Of a stretch of DNA of 64,000 bases, positions 24,521 through 38,286 are shown piece after piece. Source of the DNA: Brienomyrus brachyistius. Taxonomy: Eukaryota; Chordata; Actinopteri; Osteoglossiformes; Mormyridae. The notes beneath the pieces were generated by a model. The model had not been told where the DNA came from. It did no database searches and worked only from the letters and a program-made list of their open reading frames with translations. Numbering within the stretch: position 1 is the first letter of the stretch; each line of letters starts with the position of its first letter. Made by a program: the position numbers and the translations under genes. The DNA is taken from assembly GCF_023856365.1 (NCBI RefSeq), contig NC_064548.1, positions 22,368,461-22,432,460 of the forward strand. The letters are read 5' to 3'.

Positions 24521-24752
24521 AGGCAGTATGTAGCTTAATGGGCTAAGTGTGTGTGTGTCTGTGATCAGAACATCGCTGGTTCAAGGTTGGCCTGGGCGCA
24601 TCTGTGACTCCTAAAGCAAGGCCCTTAACCCACAGTTCTCTGTGTGCTTCTGTAGGTGGCTGCCCTTCATGGCCAGTTTGCTCTCACCTATAAAGAGCAA
24701 GTTTGGGACGGTGTAAAGAGAATTTCCCCATGGGGATCAATAAAGTATCTAT
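24521..24752 (+). mobile_element. Second type of tRNA-derived SINE
   Basis: Box A-like TAGCTTAATGGGCTA (24531-24545) and box B-like GGTTCAAGG (24578-24586) are followed by a non-tRNA body (GCAAGGCCCTTAACCCACAG) and a 3' end reading GGGATCAATAAAGTATCT plus ATT. The 3' end GATCAATAAAGTA also occurs at 5064 and a relative at 46212. Confidence 0.65.
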
Positions 24753-25152
24753 TATTTTTACAAACTGGGGTGGGAGTGGTAATTACTGGTATTTGTGACT
24801 ATAGGAACTTGTGTTATGGATGTTCTACAATATTTCACTTTATTTCAGCTTTTAATTGGCACAAGTTTAAAGTACATCACACCCGATCTGATGCATCTCC
24901 GACTTTAAATTGCCAGAATATCACCACACCATCAAAGTCTTTTTACTATGTTTATCCACAATATCTCCTTTTTGAAAGGATGTCGCGGCTGCTGAGCTGT
25001 TCTTTCTTCACGAGCATTTGATGTTTCCTCTGAGGAAGGGAATAGGTCATCCTTTATTAAAACCTACCACATGACTGGATGGAATCACTTTCATTTCTGT
25101 GGTCTGAAAACCAATTGTGCTATCAAGCAATGTTCCTTATCAATAATTTATC

Positions 25153-25504
25153 ATCCATCCATCCATCCATTTTCCAAACCGCTTATCCTACTGGGTCACG
25201 GGTGATCCGGAACCTATCCCAGAAGCAATGGGCACGAGGCAGGGAACAACCCAGGATGGGGGGCCAGCCCATTGCAGGGCACACTCACATACCATTCACT
25301 CACACATACACAGCTATGGGCAATTTAGCAAGTCCAATTAGCCTCAGCATGTTTTTGGACTGTGGGGGGAAACCGGAGTACCCGGAGGAAACCCCACGAC
25401 GACATGGGGAGAACATTCAAACTCCACACACATGTGACCCAGGCGGAGACTCGAACCCGGGTCCCAGAGGTGTGAGGATAACCACTGCACCACCATGCCA
25501 CCCC
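25153..25504 (-). mobile_element. Full-length V-SINE/Mermaid-like tRNA SINE
   Basis: Read on the minus strand it begins GGTGGCATGGTGGTGCAGTG, with tRNA-derived promoter boxes (A: TGGTTATCC region; B: GGGTTCGAGT). A conserved core follows (CATGTTCTCCCCATGTCGTC, TTTGGACTGTGG on the other strand), then the 3' tail GGATAAGCGGTTTGG and (ATGG)n. The insertion is flanked by the perfect duplication CAATAATTTATC (25141-25152 and 25504-25515, one base ambiguous). It disrupts nothing recognisable. Confidence 0.85.
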
Positions 25505-25515
25505 AATAATTTATC

Positions 25516-28500
25516 AACATGTCTTATTTTCTTATCATTTAGATTTTATATGATGATGGTTCGATACATCGTTTATGCCACCCAGCCGGACTCTTCACAC
25601 ATGACTCTACACTACAAACATGTGATAGCAATGTTAAAATGCTAGTTTGCAAAATCCCATGTCATACAGACAGAAACATTGAGTGCTCAGCAGAAACCCA
25701 CTCAACAAAAAGATAACATACGGTGAGTGTGGCAAGTATGATTCACATCCCTAACATTGGAGGCAGGAGACAACAGTGCTACCCACCGTGCCACCCAAAA
25801 TCGAAACTTACCCCTTTCTCCATATACGAGCCGTCAGCTGTCAACATCTGAGAAAAAAAAATGAATGATAACATAATATATCATGTAATAAATCATAATT
25901 TAGTGCATCCATCTTTAAAGTATATAATTCTTCCTTTAAGGTTTGATATAAGAGTTAATTGAATCCTTCTTAAATTAAAATCATCCATCTTCTACTCCAG
26001 AGCTATTCAAATAACGGTCCACGCCAAGCCCTGCTGATCTCCCAGCCTTCCTTTGCCAGTGAACCAGGTGTGAAGACTCTGTGGCTGATCAGAATCAGTA
26101 ATTATTAAACCTGAGAGAACTGAAAACATGGCCTGGATTTGGAAATGAGGCCCAAACTTGAAGAGCCTTCAAATCCCAGTAAGTGCTACAGGGGAGTTTC
26201 ACAGCCTATCAAGTTTAGAGATGCCAGCTCAAGTATTTGCAGGAAATCAGAGTAGTCATGAAACATGAAAGCTCCACATGGCCACAGCTGAGGTGGGATT
26301 TAAACGTCTTTAAGATAATTATACAAAGGGCAACTTATCTGGGTGATTTCAAAAGGTTGCCCACTGCCGATTAAAATGTGTTGCCTAGTATCAATGGGAA
26401 AGTGCCAGAGCAACACTGGTCATCAGTCTTGCTCAAAAAGTTGCCCAGTGTATCATCAACATAACCCTGGAAGATTGAGGCAACAGTTCTACTTGAGGTG
26501 TTGTGTGATGTTCACTTTTTCAGTCCTAATAGCTCTGAATACTGAATGAAAAACCCAGATGTGCTTTGGGTTACAGATCGACGTAACTCAAACATGTTCT
26601 AAGTGTGCAGTGTTGAACTAACATATCAAAGAATTATTTGGCAGATGTGTTACAGTATTTACATATCAAGCAATAAGATATTTTTACATCGCAAGGGGTC
26701 GTAAATATGATGAAAATAGCCCTATTACCTATCAACGTGGGAGGTGTCCAGAAATCCAGGTCAATTCTGCATAAGTCCCCAAGCTCGGAACAAAATTAAA
26801 GTACTTAGACCAGGCCCCTATGCCATGCTACCCCACATATCAAGGCCCCCCTGAGTTAGCACTAGCCAGTCAACCTTCTGGAATAACCTGATTTGTTGGA
26901 TTTACGTGGCATTCATGTAGCTTATGCTTATTCACCCAGACTATGCTGGGTTTGCTGAATTCCTGGGTTCATATTAGTAAACTGTGTTGAGGAATATTAT
27001 CTGAGTGTTGCTGGTTGCTGCGTTTCAGCATGGTTCCTAAAATTTACCTCGTTTCAGAGCTTCCACAATTTTTGAATGGTACTCAGGGGTGGATTAATAT
27101 ATTGGCTGTCTAAAGCTATAGCCTAAGGCCCTAACGAACATCAGGACCCTGCCATGCCTCAGGAAAAATGGAATGGCTATTTAAATCGGCAAAACCTGAG
27201 TGTCCATGCTGATTACTCAAATCTACTCAAATCTAAGAGTCAATGAACTAGGAAATACATATATCAAAGTGTATCGAATAAATAAGCCAATTGTATGCTC
27301 ATAAAGCACAACACAGTATAAGGTTACGGCACCACAGTTATGGCGCGGTTCCAACTCACTTCGGTTTTCCACTGCAGAAGGGTCGGCCCGGTAAAGGCGT
27401 TGCCGGGTTTGGAGAGTGACAATGACGTAAAATCAAAGAGACACTTATTCATCATTCACATGGCGTACATCATGATTTATTGTATTAGTACCAAAATGCT
27501 AGCAGAATTTGCTCTCACATGTGTAAATTTGTATTAGAAATCCATCCAGCTGTTCCATAGCATTTTATTAAGCAGGAGGTTGGAAATTTTCAAGTTCCGA
27601 GTTATTGCAAATGCATCAATACATCGTAATGTGCGATGCTACTATTAACAAATGATATATAAAAGGTACCTTTTTTTCCTTCAGGTAGTTCATGCGTATC
27701 AGTGCAGAACACTGATATCTACCTGCGTTTTGACCATTCGGATGGTTCAGTTTGGTCACGTTTCGGCCTTGACAGTAAGCAGGGTGATGTCAGCACAGGT
27801 GCGGCTCGGGTAATTTACAATGGAAAAACATCAGTTCGCGGTACGGCTCAGGCACAGCTTGGTTCTTGGTGCCAGTGGAAAAGCATCACTACATTTCAAA
27901 ATACCAGCATTAGGTACCAAATAAGCTGAAAAATCTAATGGAGTATAGAGAAAAGAAAAACTATGACATCATTTAAAAAATAAAACTTGGGGTCTGCTTG
28001 TATACTCACAGTCCCTTTCAAGCCTTGCTAACCACAGTTTGGATGAGGCGACTCAGAGCTAGTGTGAAATATATCTGTTTTTATTCAGGACTCACCACGC
28101 TTTCCCGGCCCTCTGCTGAACAGGCAAAACAAGCTGAATGTCCTGAGCTCCTGGGACATGAGAAGACGTCCTGCGTGTGCAGATGACAGCTCTATGTCAG
28201 CTTGTGGCAGTGCACCAAAGAAAAGGTGACGAATGAGCCACATCTGATCACTGCCAGGCACTTTGATGCCTGAAGTAGGGAATTATGTATACAGACTAAC
28301 CTAAGATAGGGAATATGAGCTGACTTTAAGGTTTAATGTGTCAGGGGAGGGACAATTGTGCATTTACCCAGATTAATGTGGTCTTTCCTCACAGTATAAT
28401 GTAACTAAATTGCTTTATTTAATTTGGTTAACATTGACAATATGCACCCTACTTAAAACAATGAGATGAAGCCTACTAGGCGACAAGGTGAGTTTTGCAT

Positions 28501-29512
28501 ATGACGATTTATGAACATGAAATATATAAATGTAAATTATGATAATCTCAAAAAATAGGTTAAAAGAGGAGGACAGCAGATAAGAGATAACAGCAGGCAA
28601 AACCGTACTATCATTTCTGCTTTATACCATCCTGATGATAGTAATTAACACCTCAAGAGACCTGAATCCATTTTATCTTACCTTTCCACATTTGTCCAGT
28701 TTAAAATAATTTCTCAGACTTTGAATAGTATTCAAAGGCCCAGGATCGTTTACTGACTATAAAGGACTTTGACCAGTTATGTTGAGGTGAAGACATGAGG
28801 CTGCAGCAGGACGGCTGCATGAAGTTTTGCATAAGCCATAAATCAGCTCTCTCAGTTTTCACTTTTTCCTTCAAAAATGGTACAATGCAGCATATTATTT
28901 CATCAAAAATGGAAGAATCATCAGAATTATTTCCACTTCATTACTGCACCTTGTACAAGATGCAATACCACAATGTGTACAGACTACCAATTACATTTTT
29001 CTTGGGCTTTATCAATATCATATAATATCTTCAGTGCAACAGCTCATATATTAATTGTGTTTCACATCCCATACATGGTTTATTAGGTCTACTGTGTAAT
29101 GTGTTGGGTGAAGTCTTATGCCAATTAGTATTTAGAGGGCAAGTTTTCTATATTACACTCCGTATACAATCTATCATAAAATGTAAACCTATGCTTGAAC
29201 ATTCTGCAAGCATTTCAATCATGACTAAGCTCAGGAATGGAATAGTCACCACCATCATCATCATAATAGTCATCATCAATTTGTTAACATTTTGTCTAAC
29301 ATTAAAATAAGTGCGTGTTTGCTTTGATTGCTTTTGACAGGTAAAATACATAATGAGCAGTGAAAACATATTGCTTCAGGGTCTTACACACACACTGTAT
29401 TGTACAGTGTGTATTTAGTGGAGCATTAACAGTATCTGAGATTGTATCTATTTGAATCCTGACAGGCAACGGCATAGCTAGACCTTATAAGACTTCCTTC
29501 TATAGTAGCCTA
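25516..29512. other. Gene-free DNA with weak repeat traces
   Basis: Holds the uncertain GC-rich MITE pieces at 27.3-27.9 kb and a possible MITE at 25990-26165. The remaining frames are short and unrecognised. Confidence 0.5.
27320..27910. repeat. Possible GC-rich MITE pieces
   Basis: The segment at 27340-27400 (GCGCGGTTCCAACTC, TTCCACTGCAG, GGCCCGGTA) is roughly inverted relative to 27820-27890 (GCGGTACGGCTCAGG, CTTGGTTCTTGGTGCCAGTGGAA). Both look like ends of a non-autonomous DNA element, possibly PIF/Harbinger-like. Boundaries were not resolved. Confidence 0.3.
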
Positions 29513-30045
29513 GATATGCTATATGTCCAAAAGCATGTGGACACATGTTTTAATTAGAGGAATTGACTAATTAAGCCAGACCAACTGCTGACACAACTTT
29601 ATAATTAAACACACAGTCATGCGATCTCCTGCGACAAAGATCTGTAGATTGATTGGTTGTACAGAAGAGGCCAGTCACTCTCCCCTTGGCACCATCACTG
29701 GGTGCCACCTTTCCAAAAAGTCAGTTGTTACATTTCTGCCTTGCTAGAGCTGTCCTGGTCAACTGAAAGTGAAGTGAACGTCAAGGCCAGAAGATCGATC
29801 ACGTTCATTTGTGAATCGGTAGGTTGCACTAACTCACAGAAAGTGACCCGATGACCCACCAAAAGTACCCAACGTGAATGGCAGCAAATTCCGCAAGCAA
29901 TGTACCAACATGCAATGGAAAGCCCTCACAGGAGAGTATAAGCTATTATAAGTAATAAAGGGTGGGCCAATTTTATATCAATACTCTTGGCTTTGGAATA
30001 TAATGTTGGACAAGCTGTTCTCCACATACTTTTGGCCATGTAGTC
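29513..30045. mobile_element. Short non-autonomous DNA transposon, same end family as 9.6 kb
   Basis: Inverted ends are CTATATGTCCAAAAGCATGT at the left, and ACATACTTTTGGCCATGTAG at the right, whose complement is CTACATGGCCAAAAGTATGT. They match the ends of the 9625-10839 element. The interior of about 530 bp has no long reading frame. Confidence 0.6.
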
Positions 30046-32510
30046 TACCTCCAATTTAGTCTGGTATGTCCAGATGTTTCACCTCTGCTTTATCTTGATC
30101 CAAGGTTGGTGTAATTGGTTTAAACTCCCTTCCATTTACTTGCTTTCAGTCAAAGGCCTTTAGATTCCAAGACAAGGCTATTCAATTGCATGTACATAAA
30201 CACTGGCAATAGGTTTTAGGAGATATTTGTATTAGAGGGATCTACCAGACAACTAATAAACAGCTTACACCTTCATGTTAAAGCTTAGCCTCTTAATTTC
30301 CTTTATCGGCTTAAACAAGGACACACACCTGGGGGCGGGGGGGGGGGGGGGGGGAGCACAGGTACCAGAGGCATGTTTATAAGGTTGTGTAATCTCAACG
30401 TCGTGTCTACTCCCTAAGCTTTTAATCAATTGTTATCAATCCATCAGTCTCATCCCAGGACATCACAGAAAATAGCATCAGCTCAGCCTGCCCTCGTCAG
30501 CCATTCAGCCTAAACCATTTCCTGAGCCCTTGACAGGAAAAGGCTTTCATTTACTGGGAGGTGTTGACAAAGGTTAATGACTAAGAGATGGTTGCTTGAG
30601 TTGCCTGAGGACGTAGGGATGCATAGTGCAGTATAATGGTCACATTATGGACACCGTTTATCAGAATACAGACCATATGCAAAATTTTGTCAACTGTCTT
30701 ATTATTGCCAATATGTCCATTATTTCCTTGTGTGGGACATAAACTAAAACCATCCCCCAATACTGTGAGACCCCCATCTGATTATGAGTGGAAGTGTTTC
30801 ATTGGGTACCATGGGCAGGGGCACCGCTAAGGATTTCGGGCCCCATGAAATCACATTATTTTGGGCTTGCAACCGAAACCAGTCCAAATTTTTTAGGGTC
30901 TTTGGCACTCAGAGGTCTTCGAATCATCCTGACCCCCCGCTGACCTCAGCCAGCTTCAGAAATAGTATCAGAAATAATGTTTCCTATGTATAAATACGGC
31001 TGGCTGCTGTATTTTTGATTTGCTAGGAGCGAAATCTGAGCAAATTCTGTTTATATATCATTACATTTGCATTTGGTTTAATGCTCAGTAGAGCTTCTAT
31101 TACAGCACACATTTGAAAACTAGTCTAATGATAATTCACTTTTTATAAATCAAATATTTTTTTCAGAACTATATACATTATCTGTTTTTATTCTCAGTGT
31201 GAGCATTCATAATTGCCGTTCTGTCGAGACTCTGGCTCAGTAATTATGTCTCTGTAGAACGTAGCATCCAAGAATACACCCCCAAAAAATTCTGTGGAGT
31301 GGTGCTGGGAAAATGACAGCTTTCTTGGCTAATTTGGTTTATCTGAAGACTGCTGTTAAAGGCCAGCTCACAGTTATGTTTGCGGTAATAGCAGAGCTGA
31401 GGCTGGTCTTCACAAGACTATTGTAATTCGGGAAAACACTAAACCAAAAAAAAACTTTTATGGCTGTTTTGCTGAAAAGAAATTGAACAAAAGATGAACA
31501 ATTTAATACTATTTATTCATGTTCAGACTGTACTAGGGGAGACTCCTGTTGACACCAGTAGGGATTATCCAACGTGGGTTTTTCGGCAAATTAATTGTTT
31601 TGTGTTTCTCACCCGTAAGTCTAGTGGTACCAGCTTTAGAAATCCAGACCAACTGAAGAAATGAAAATCATGGATGTTTTTCAAAATACCATTTATAAGA
31701 TATATAAATGATAGATACTGAAAGACATCTACTTACAATTTCCACTAGGTAAGTGCTTACAGATGGAAACATGAGTCACCCAAACTCATGCTTTTAAGTC
31801 TCTTTATGACAACCTGACGACTTAGATCCAATCCCAAGAGAAAACAAAGACTAAAACACTGGAAAATTATACAAGTGAACCGCAAAGTTTGCATTTCCAT
31901 TTCATTACTTATTTAGTCTCGTAGCAGATGATTTAATTAAAATTTGCACGCAGAACAGTCTATTCATATTTTATCAGCTATTTTTTCAGGTTAATGGAAT
32001 GTGCGCCTGTAACCTCCTAGCCCAATTGATGCAGGGTCCCTTACTGTAAACCAATATGTTTCTCTACGTTCCCACATCCTACCTTTTCACAGGAGTGAAT
32101 AGAACTTTTGTGGTCACACTGGAGTGGAGGATTTATATGCAGATGGGAAACAAGTCAACAAGGTGCATCAATCCAATAATGCAAAACCAGATGTTTTCAT
32201 GCATATTAAGGGAGTGCGTCACGTCATCTTACATAGAATCCATCGTTTTATATAAGGCGTCTTGAAATGTTATACAGTGGTGCAGCTAGATACTTTAGCT
32301 CGGGGTGTACTGCAGCCATGGGCATAAAGTACGGGTGGGATGCAGTAATAATCAGAAAGGATCGGCCAATACGGCCCCCCAAATAATTATATGAATGGGT
32401 GGGAGCCTCAACTCCCCCAATGTTCAATCCAAAGTTACGCCCTTGTCTACAGCAAAGTCTCCAGCCATGTTACCACCTTGGTCTGGCTGTAAATGATTCT
32501 AGTCAATTCA
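30046..32510. other. Gene-free DNA
   Basis: Contains a long poly-G tract. GGGGCACCGCTAAGGATTTC at 30819 resembles the end of a DNA transposon, but no partner end was found. Confidence 0.5.
30331..30354. repeat. Poly-G tract, 24 bp with one C
   Basis: Five G, one C, then eighteen G. Confidence 0.95.
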
Positions 32511-32660
32511 ATTCATTTTTGTATAGTGCATTTTTACAACGTTACATTGTCTCAAAGCGCTTTACATTATCCTTGCCCAGAGTCCCCAGACAGTAAGTCA
32601 GAGGTGACGATGGCAAAGAAAAACTCCCATCCTCCTTGGGCTGGCAGAGGACGTCCAAAA
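32511..32660 (+). repeat. Dispersed fish repeat
   Basis: TCAATTCAATTCATTTTTGT, CTCAAAGCGCTTTACATTATCC and GGCAAAGAAAAACTCCCATCC form a core common in fish genomes and related to 36660-36902 in the opposite orientation. Its class is not clear from the two copies. Confidence 0.55.
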
Positions 32661-34445
32661 TAACAAAGTCCCCGTGAATAATGTAGGCTTGTGGACAGTC
32701 CAGGTGTAAATGTGGAAGGTCTAGTGGAGCTATGGAAGCTGATGTCTGGGCAGGCAGATGAGGGTGCTGCTTACTTCAGCTTACAAGCAGGAGAGCGCAG
32801 GCAGATGTGTGGTCAGGATGGGAGAGCGGGCAAGAAAGGGGCCGTGATCAGAGAGACCAGGTCCCGCATTCAATGATGCTCACACGTTGCTTTTTGAAAT
32901 TCTTTTTAAAATAAAATAAAACATGTATGAAAATAAATAAATAAAGCTGTCTGTGTTTTCTTTGCCCCCAGCATGAATTATTCAAAAGATATTGGAAAAA
33001 CCAAAACTGTGACTTCCCTTGTTTGAGTTCAGGCTGAAACTGGGTCATGCTATGCTAGTTCATTGCTTGCCGCTGTATGCCGGTGAGTCTTGTGAACACG
33101 GGGGGGGGTCCATCTGAGCTACAGAATAAGACAATGACGGGAATAAGATAATGGTACGGCCACTGCATCTACTGCAATGATGTGTATTCATGTTACAGTT
33201 TCTGAATAGCCTGTTCATTATAAAGCTTATTGTGAATTCTTTGTTCACTGTTACAAATAGTCAGGTGGGAACGCATGAAATGTAAAAAAAAAAATAAAAT
33301 GTTACAAACAAAAACAGCTTGATGTGCCTCAGAAATCGTGACACTGGATATTGGCTCCTCTCATTATGTATGAATCACATCGTGTCTGAAGACAAAAATT
33401 AGTCGATAGCTAAAATCCGAGAAAGTTAAACTCTGAGGGCACATGTCAAAATCCATTTTTTGATAACAGTTGATTAGGGTTGCGTGAGATACACATAACA
33501 ATTCATAGCACAACATCCCCCCAACGCCTCATTCAAAGATTTTAAGATATCAAGAGGTGAAAAGACCTATTGGAACAGCTTCAGCTGCTCCTGCCTTGTT
33601 TATGACGTGTCTTAAGCACGTAGGGATAGTAGCACTTGACCATCCACATGGGATGCAGAGTGCATGTGTCATAACAGGGTAGCATGCATGGAGCCTGCTC
33701 TTCCGCATGAAGTCCCCTCTCTGGGTGCACTCAGGGGCACCACGTGAGCGCAGATTCTGCGCGGCGACATGCTAATTGATCTGACATGCGCGAGTCTGTC
33801 ATGTGATGGGAAAATTCTGTGCCGCGTATTTGCTTGTCTGACTTTGAATAGCTGGACCGTTGCATGTGTGTCCAGAATCTACATCTCATACTCATCCTTC
33901 AATAGGCTTGCATTAGCTTACTTGACTATTACTTTGTTCAAATCTGGATACTGCAGTCAGTTTAAATTACCTGGTTAGTGCATTCATTCAAAGAAAGACA
34001 TTTGGATTTTCCAACACAGTGCCATTTCTTCAGTTTAGATTTAAACATTTCCTGGTAACCGCTAGGCAGTAATCGGAAATGATTTTCATTACAATGATGA
34101 CAATTAAATGCTGAAATTTCATTTCTAGCCTCAGTGTCTCCATTGTTAAACTGGAGCTTCCAACATGTGAACATTCACTAGTAAGTAGCAAGCATCACAG
34201 TGTAAGTGGCACAGGAAGGTCCATCCATCGGTCGGGGTCTTAGCGTCGAATGCCCCAGTCACTGTAGCTTGGACTTCAGCCCCAGTTACACAAATGAGTG
34301 CATGGATAATATTTCCATACATAACAGAGCTCAAGATTCAGCTCTTTCAGTATCATCAACTGATCCTCCCACTATTTCCGCTTCCCTGGTGGGGCTCATA
34401 GCTGTGCTGTGTTTATTGGGGAGTCACGTATGTGTTGGCATTTAC

Positions 34446-34448
<3 letters not shown>

Positions 34449-34496
<48 letters not shown>
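34449..34496. repeat. (GT)n microsatellite
   Basis: About 24 GT units, a possible Z-DNA-forming tract. Confidence 0.97.
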
Positions 34497-34499
<3 letters not shown>

Positions 34500-34965
34500 G
34501 TGTTTGTTAAATGAGTATGTAAATTAGGCCGTTCCCATGTGAGTTTCCAGACGCTTTCCAGGAGAATATTTAAAGGTATAGAGTATAACACTAAAGATAA
34601 CAGGGCTAATTATCAGGGTGGTAATTAATTCCAGTGTGCAGGATGTTTAATGTGATATTTAACCTTAACTAGCTATTCATAAATAGCTTCAGCAGTTGTC
34701 GAATGTAAAGGTGGAGGCTGAGTAAAAACAGTCACGTTGTTTTGTGTGTCCTTGTTTTTTTTTAAAACTAAACTATTTCTTGACGCTATTTTCTACCTAT
34801 ATAATGTATTTTTTTTTCCCATTCATTAAAAAAGTAAAACTCACAAGCTTTAGAAAATATCCAGCATTCACTGCTTGGGGGTAGTCGATGTGGAATCCCA
34901 GACGTGGATGAAAATACCACAAAACACCAGGATGTCGCTGTGAAATGAGGCACCCAAGGTTGCAC

Positions 34966-34990
34966 AGAGAGAGAGAGAGAGAGAGAGAGA
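34966..34990. repeat. (GA)n microsatellite
   Basis: About 12 GA units. Confidence 0.95.
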
Positions 34991-36659
34991 CGTTGATGAG
35001 GAAAACCTACATGTTTATGTGCTTCCGCCAATAGTGCAATTGCTTATTGGTAAAGAAATGATTAGCAACCATGTCTTGAAAAACAAGCCGGCTACCATTT
35101 CTTTTGTTTAATTAAACAGAAGGCTTCAGTGGCAATGCAGAATATGCTAAGGCACGCTAGCCACTTCATGGTTAGAAACAGCCTCTACTCTTTTCCTCAG
35201 ACAGCCCCATGCTTGTTACGGGGGCTGCTCTCCTGTCTCCAATGACAGCGACGGCCCGCGTGTGACGAAATGTCAGTCTTTGCCTGAAGCAGCTTCAGTT
35301 ATATGAGTGTGTGAGAGATGCAGCAAAGGATCGCTGGTGTGACAGATATCAAAAGGTGAATCATGCAGGGCTATTTTAGTTTTTCCCAAAATACAGTAAG
35401 TTAATGTGAGGTATGTCCGTGACGCTGTTCTGGATTGGAAGGTGGATGGAAAAAGTTTAGCAACTTGGGGAATCTGAACAGGATTAAGCAAATATTATGT
35501 TTGTTGCTGGAAGCTTTGCTCCCAGTGAAGGAAAGTCGAAGCCTCAATGGAGATTTTATGCCAGCTTTGAAGATGCCTCTGGGCACGTTTAGGATGCACA
35601 GCCAGCCTTTGGTTCTGGACCTCGGACTTCCAGGTACCGTGAAATTTACCAGGCTACAAGGGCTGGGCCGTGTGAAATTACTAATGCATGAGAAATATGT
35701 TTGTCCAGAGTCTACATTCAACACCATGAACTGCAACCACGGCCCTTGTTCATGTGACTGAGTGGGATCTGGAAATAAGGGACAGGGGGAAAAATCAATG
35801 GTGTTCAGAAGTGCCCCATACATGATCATTTGCAGCTTGACTCGAAATGAAGAGATTGAGGTCACAACGCAGCGGAATGCCCATATGATAAAAGGAGAAT
35901 ATGAAATCAATGAGCATTGTTGTTGCTGCTGTATGCTCACATTTGTCAGCAAGGGAACATTAATTATGCTGAGTAAGCATTTATGCCTGCAGCCCAAATG
36001 TTTACATTTATATCTGATGGGAGGTCTTGTTGTACCTAATAGTGCTTATTCCAGATTGTTCCAGGATCCTACTGATTCTGCCAGGTGGGAACATCCCTCA
36101 TATTAAAAATATTGCTATTAAAAGCACATTGAGTTTTGCATAGTGTGCCTGAATCTGATTTGCTCAGAGCAACGCTCAGATAAAAACATGGCAATCACCT
36201 ATTCCATCACATCGTCAGGAACACCATTGAACTGCTATCCATGCCTGATTCCTCTAACAGGTCTTCCAAAAATGAAGATAGCCCGGTTTTAGTGCCTTGA
36301 AAAGTTTACGTACATAGTGTAGTAGAAGAACTGCTTTTAACACTCTACCAAGTGTTGACTTCAGAGCAAATGTGAAACAGAACTGTGACTGACAGAATCA
36401 TGGATTGTTAGATGCTGACCGTAGACTCAAAGATTGATTGAGGCACCCTGAACCTTAAAGTACTGAAGGGATTGGGTCAATCACTAATTGTAAAGGCAGA
36501 GAGCTCTATCAGTGCTTTCTTACATTACAGGAATTGCACAGACATGAAATATATTATTGATCTTATTGCTGTACCACTGTTTGACCTGCCATCGGAAGCA
36601 TCGTCTGCCTGCCATCACCTGCCTGACTTCTCCATTGAGACTCAAATTGTAAAATTTGG

Positions 36660-36902
36660 ACTGTGCAAATCAGGATTTTTGTGATCTTGTTCATCTGACT
36701 TCCTCTGCCGGCCCCTGGAGGATGGCCTTCCCCTTTGAGTCTGGCTCCTCCCAATGGTTCTTCCGTCTAGGGAGGTTTTTCTTGCCACTGTCGCGTCTTG
36801 CTTGCTCACTGGGGGCTTTGGGTGGGGATAATGCAAAGCCCTTAGAGACAATGAAATGTGAAAATACTCTGGACAAATATAATAGAATTGATTTGAATCA
36901 TA
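36660..36902 (-). repeat. Dispersed fish repeat, second copy, inverted
   Basis: The minus strand reads GATTCAAATCAATTCTATTA, TAAGGGCTTTGCATTATCC, GGCAAGAAAAACCTCCCTAG and CCAGACTCAAAGGGGAAGG, matching the 32.5-kb copy. Open frames across it are chance products. Confidence 0.6.
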
Positions 36903-37536
36903 TCCATTTCTGTAGTCCCTCGTATTGATATGTCTGCTTTCTTTGCATTGGGAGGGCCTGGCAGTGTTTTACCCTTATCAGTTATTGGTTGCATGAAAGT
37001 CACAGCAAGCATTACAAGAAAATTATCAGCGCTCAGACTGGCTGCCAAGGTCTGTCATTCCCGAAAAGACCGAATGGATACGTTCACATGTTTTCATGGA
37101 AATATTTTTGAGCAAGAATGAATAAATTAACAAAATAATTCAGCTACGACTACTGATCCCTTTTTCGTAGGTGGCTCACACAGCTGAGTATTAATTCTTT
37201 GCCCAATCAGTCACTCAACCAGTATAATAACTGTAGCAGGAAGGCACCATTTAAAAGATGAAATGTTGAAAGTATGGGTGTTGCTTAGTGACCTACAGTA
37301 TATCAGACCCCTCCGGGACGCATCATGAGCTCTGCATTTACGAGAATCAGTGAGGAATGAGTGACCCATTAATGAGAACAATGAATGGCTTTGACATTGG
37401 ACGATAGTATCTAGATGATCTACATTTACTAACTGCTCTCAACGGAAGTTTATGTTCAAGTCACATGTTTCTGTTTATGACTGCAAAGAGAGCAAATTAT
37501 TTCTTTGATTTTGACTCAGTGTCAGATATATGAGTC

Positions 37537-37537
<1 letters not shown>

Positions 37538-37591
<54 letters not shown>
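37538..37591. repeat. (TA)n microsatellite
   Basis: About 26 uninterrupted TA units; likely unstable and length-variable. Confidence 0.97.
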
Positions 37592-37596
<5 letters not shown>

Positions 37597-37672
37597 ATTT
37601 TGTACATTTGCAATAAATAATTGCATTTGATTTTATTTCCTCATTCTGCACCTGAAATGAAGTGATTTAAAG

Positions 37673-37868
37673 CAGGGGTGTCCAACTCCAGTCCTGGGGG
37701 GCCGGAGCCCTGTGTAGCTTTAGTTATTTCGCTATTCCACCATAAACGATTCAGCTCAAGAGCTGTGTGGTAATTAGCACAAGGAGTTGAATCAGGTGTG
37801 TTAAATGAGGGGAAACCCAGAAATGTGCAGGGCTCTGGCCCCCCAGGACTGCAGTTGGGCCCCCCCTG
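37673..37868. mobile_element. hAT-type MITE
   Basis: The left end CAGGGGTGTCCAACTCCAGT and the right end ACTGCAGTTGGGCCCCCCCTG are inverted copies about 35 bp long. Flanking ATTTAAAG and TTTTAAAC resemble a decayed 8-bp duplication. It is 196 bp and non-coding. Confidence 0.72.
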
Positions 37869-38286
37869 TTTTAAACTCTGAATATGCATGAATACCAAAC
37901 TGACAATAGTGCTGTGAAAGAATCCAGGAACTTTTATACTCGTTTGATATCTACACTGATGATAAAATATAAGCTTGTCTTGGGGACATGTGGTTTCTAA
38001 CAATTTACTAGGACCCAAAGAGGGCTGGCTCACTGATGACTGGGAAGTGCCAGACAACAGGGACCAGTTTGAATTTATTGAAATTGCTGAGCAAATTTTT
38101 ATGCATCCGTGTTCCAACTATTATCCAGCACAGGCTCATAAATGTGAATCTTTCCATTTGGTGTTTGTCTGTTTATGTACCAGGATGATTTCTGGGGAAA
38201 TTCAGGTCAATGTCACTGCCCAAGGGTTCAGTCATGGTCTTCCTCTTAAATATTTAGGGGTGAGTCCTCATCCTTAAACTCTACAC

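Larger units (their letters stand above)
32661..36659. other. Gene-free DNA with GT and GA microsatellites
   Basis: The region 35400-36110 is unusually poor in stops on both strands but shows no domain, splice pattern or recognisable similarity. Confidence 0.5.

Noticed and set aside
24531..24600. A functional tRNA gene
   Set aside because: Box A and box B are recognisable but no cloverleaf closes, and a SINE body follows.
25079..25645. 188-codon frame, with similar frames at 44935, 49423, 58321 and 60429
   Set aside because: All share the same peptide because they read through copies of the same SINE; none is a gene.
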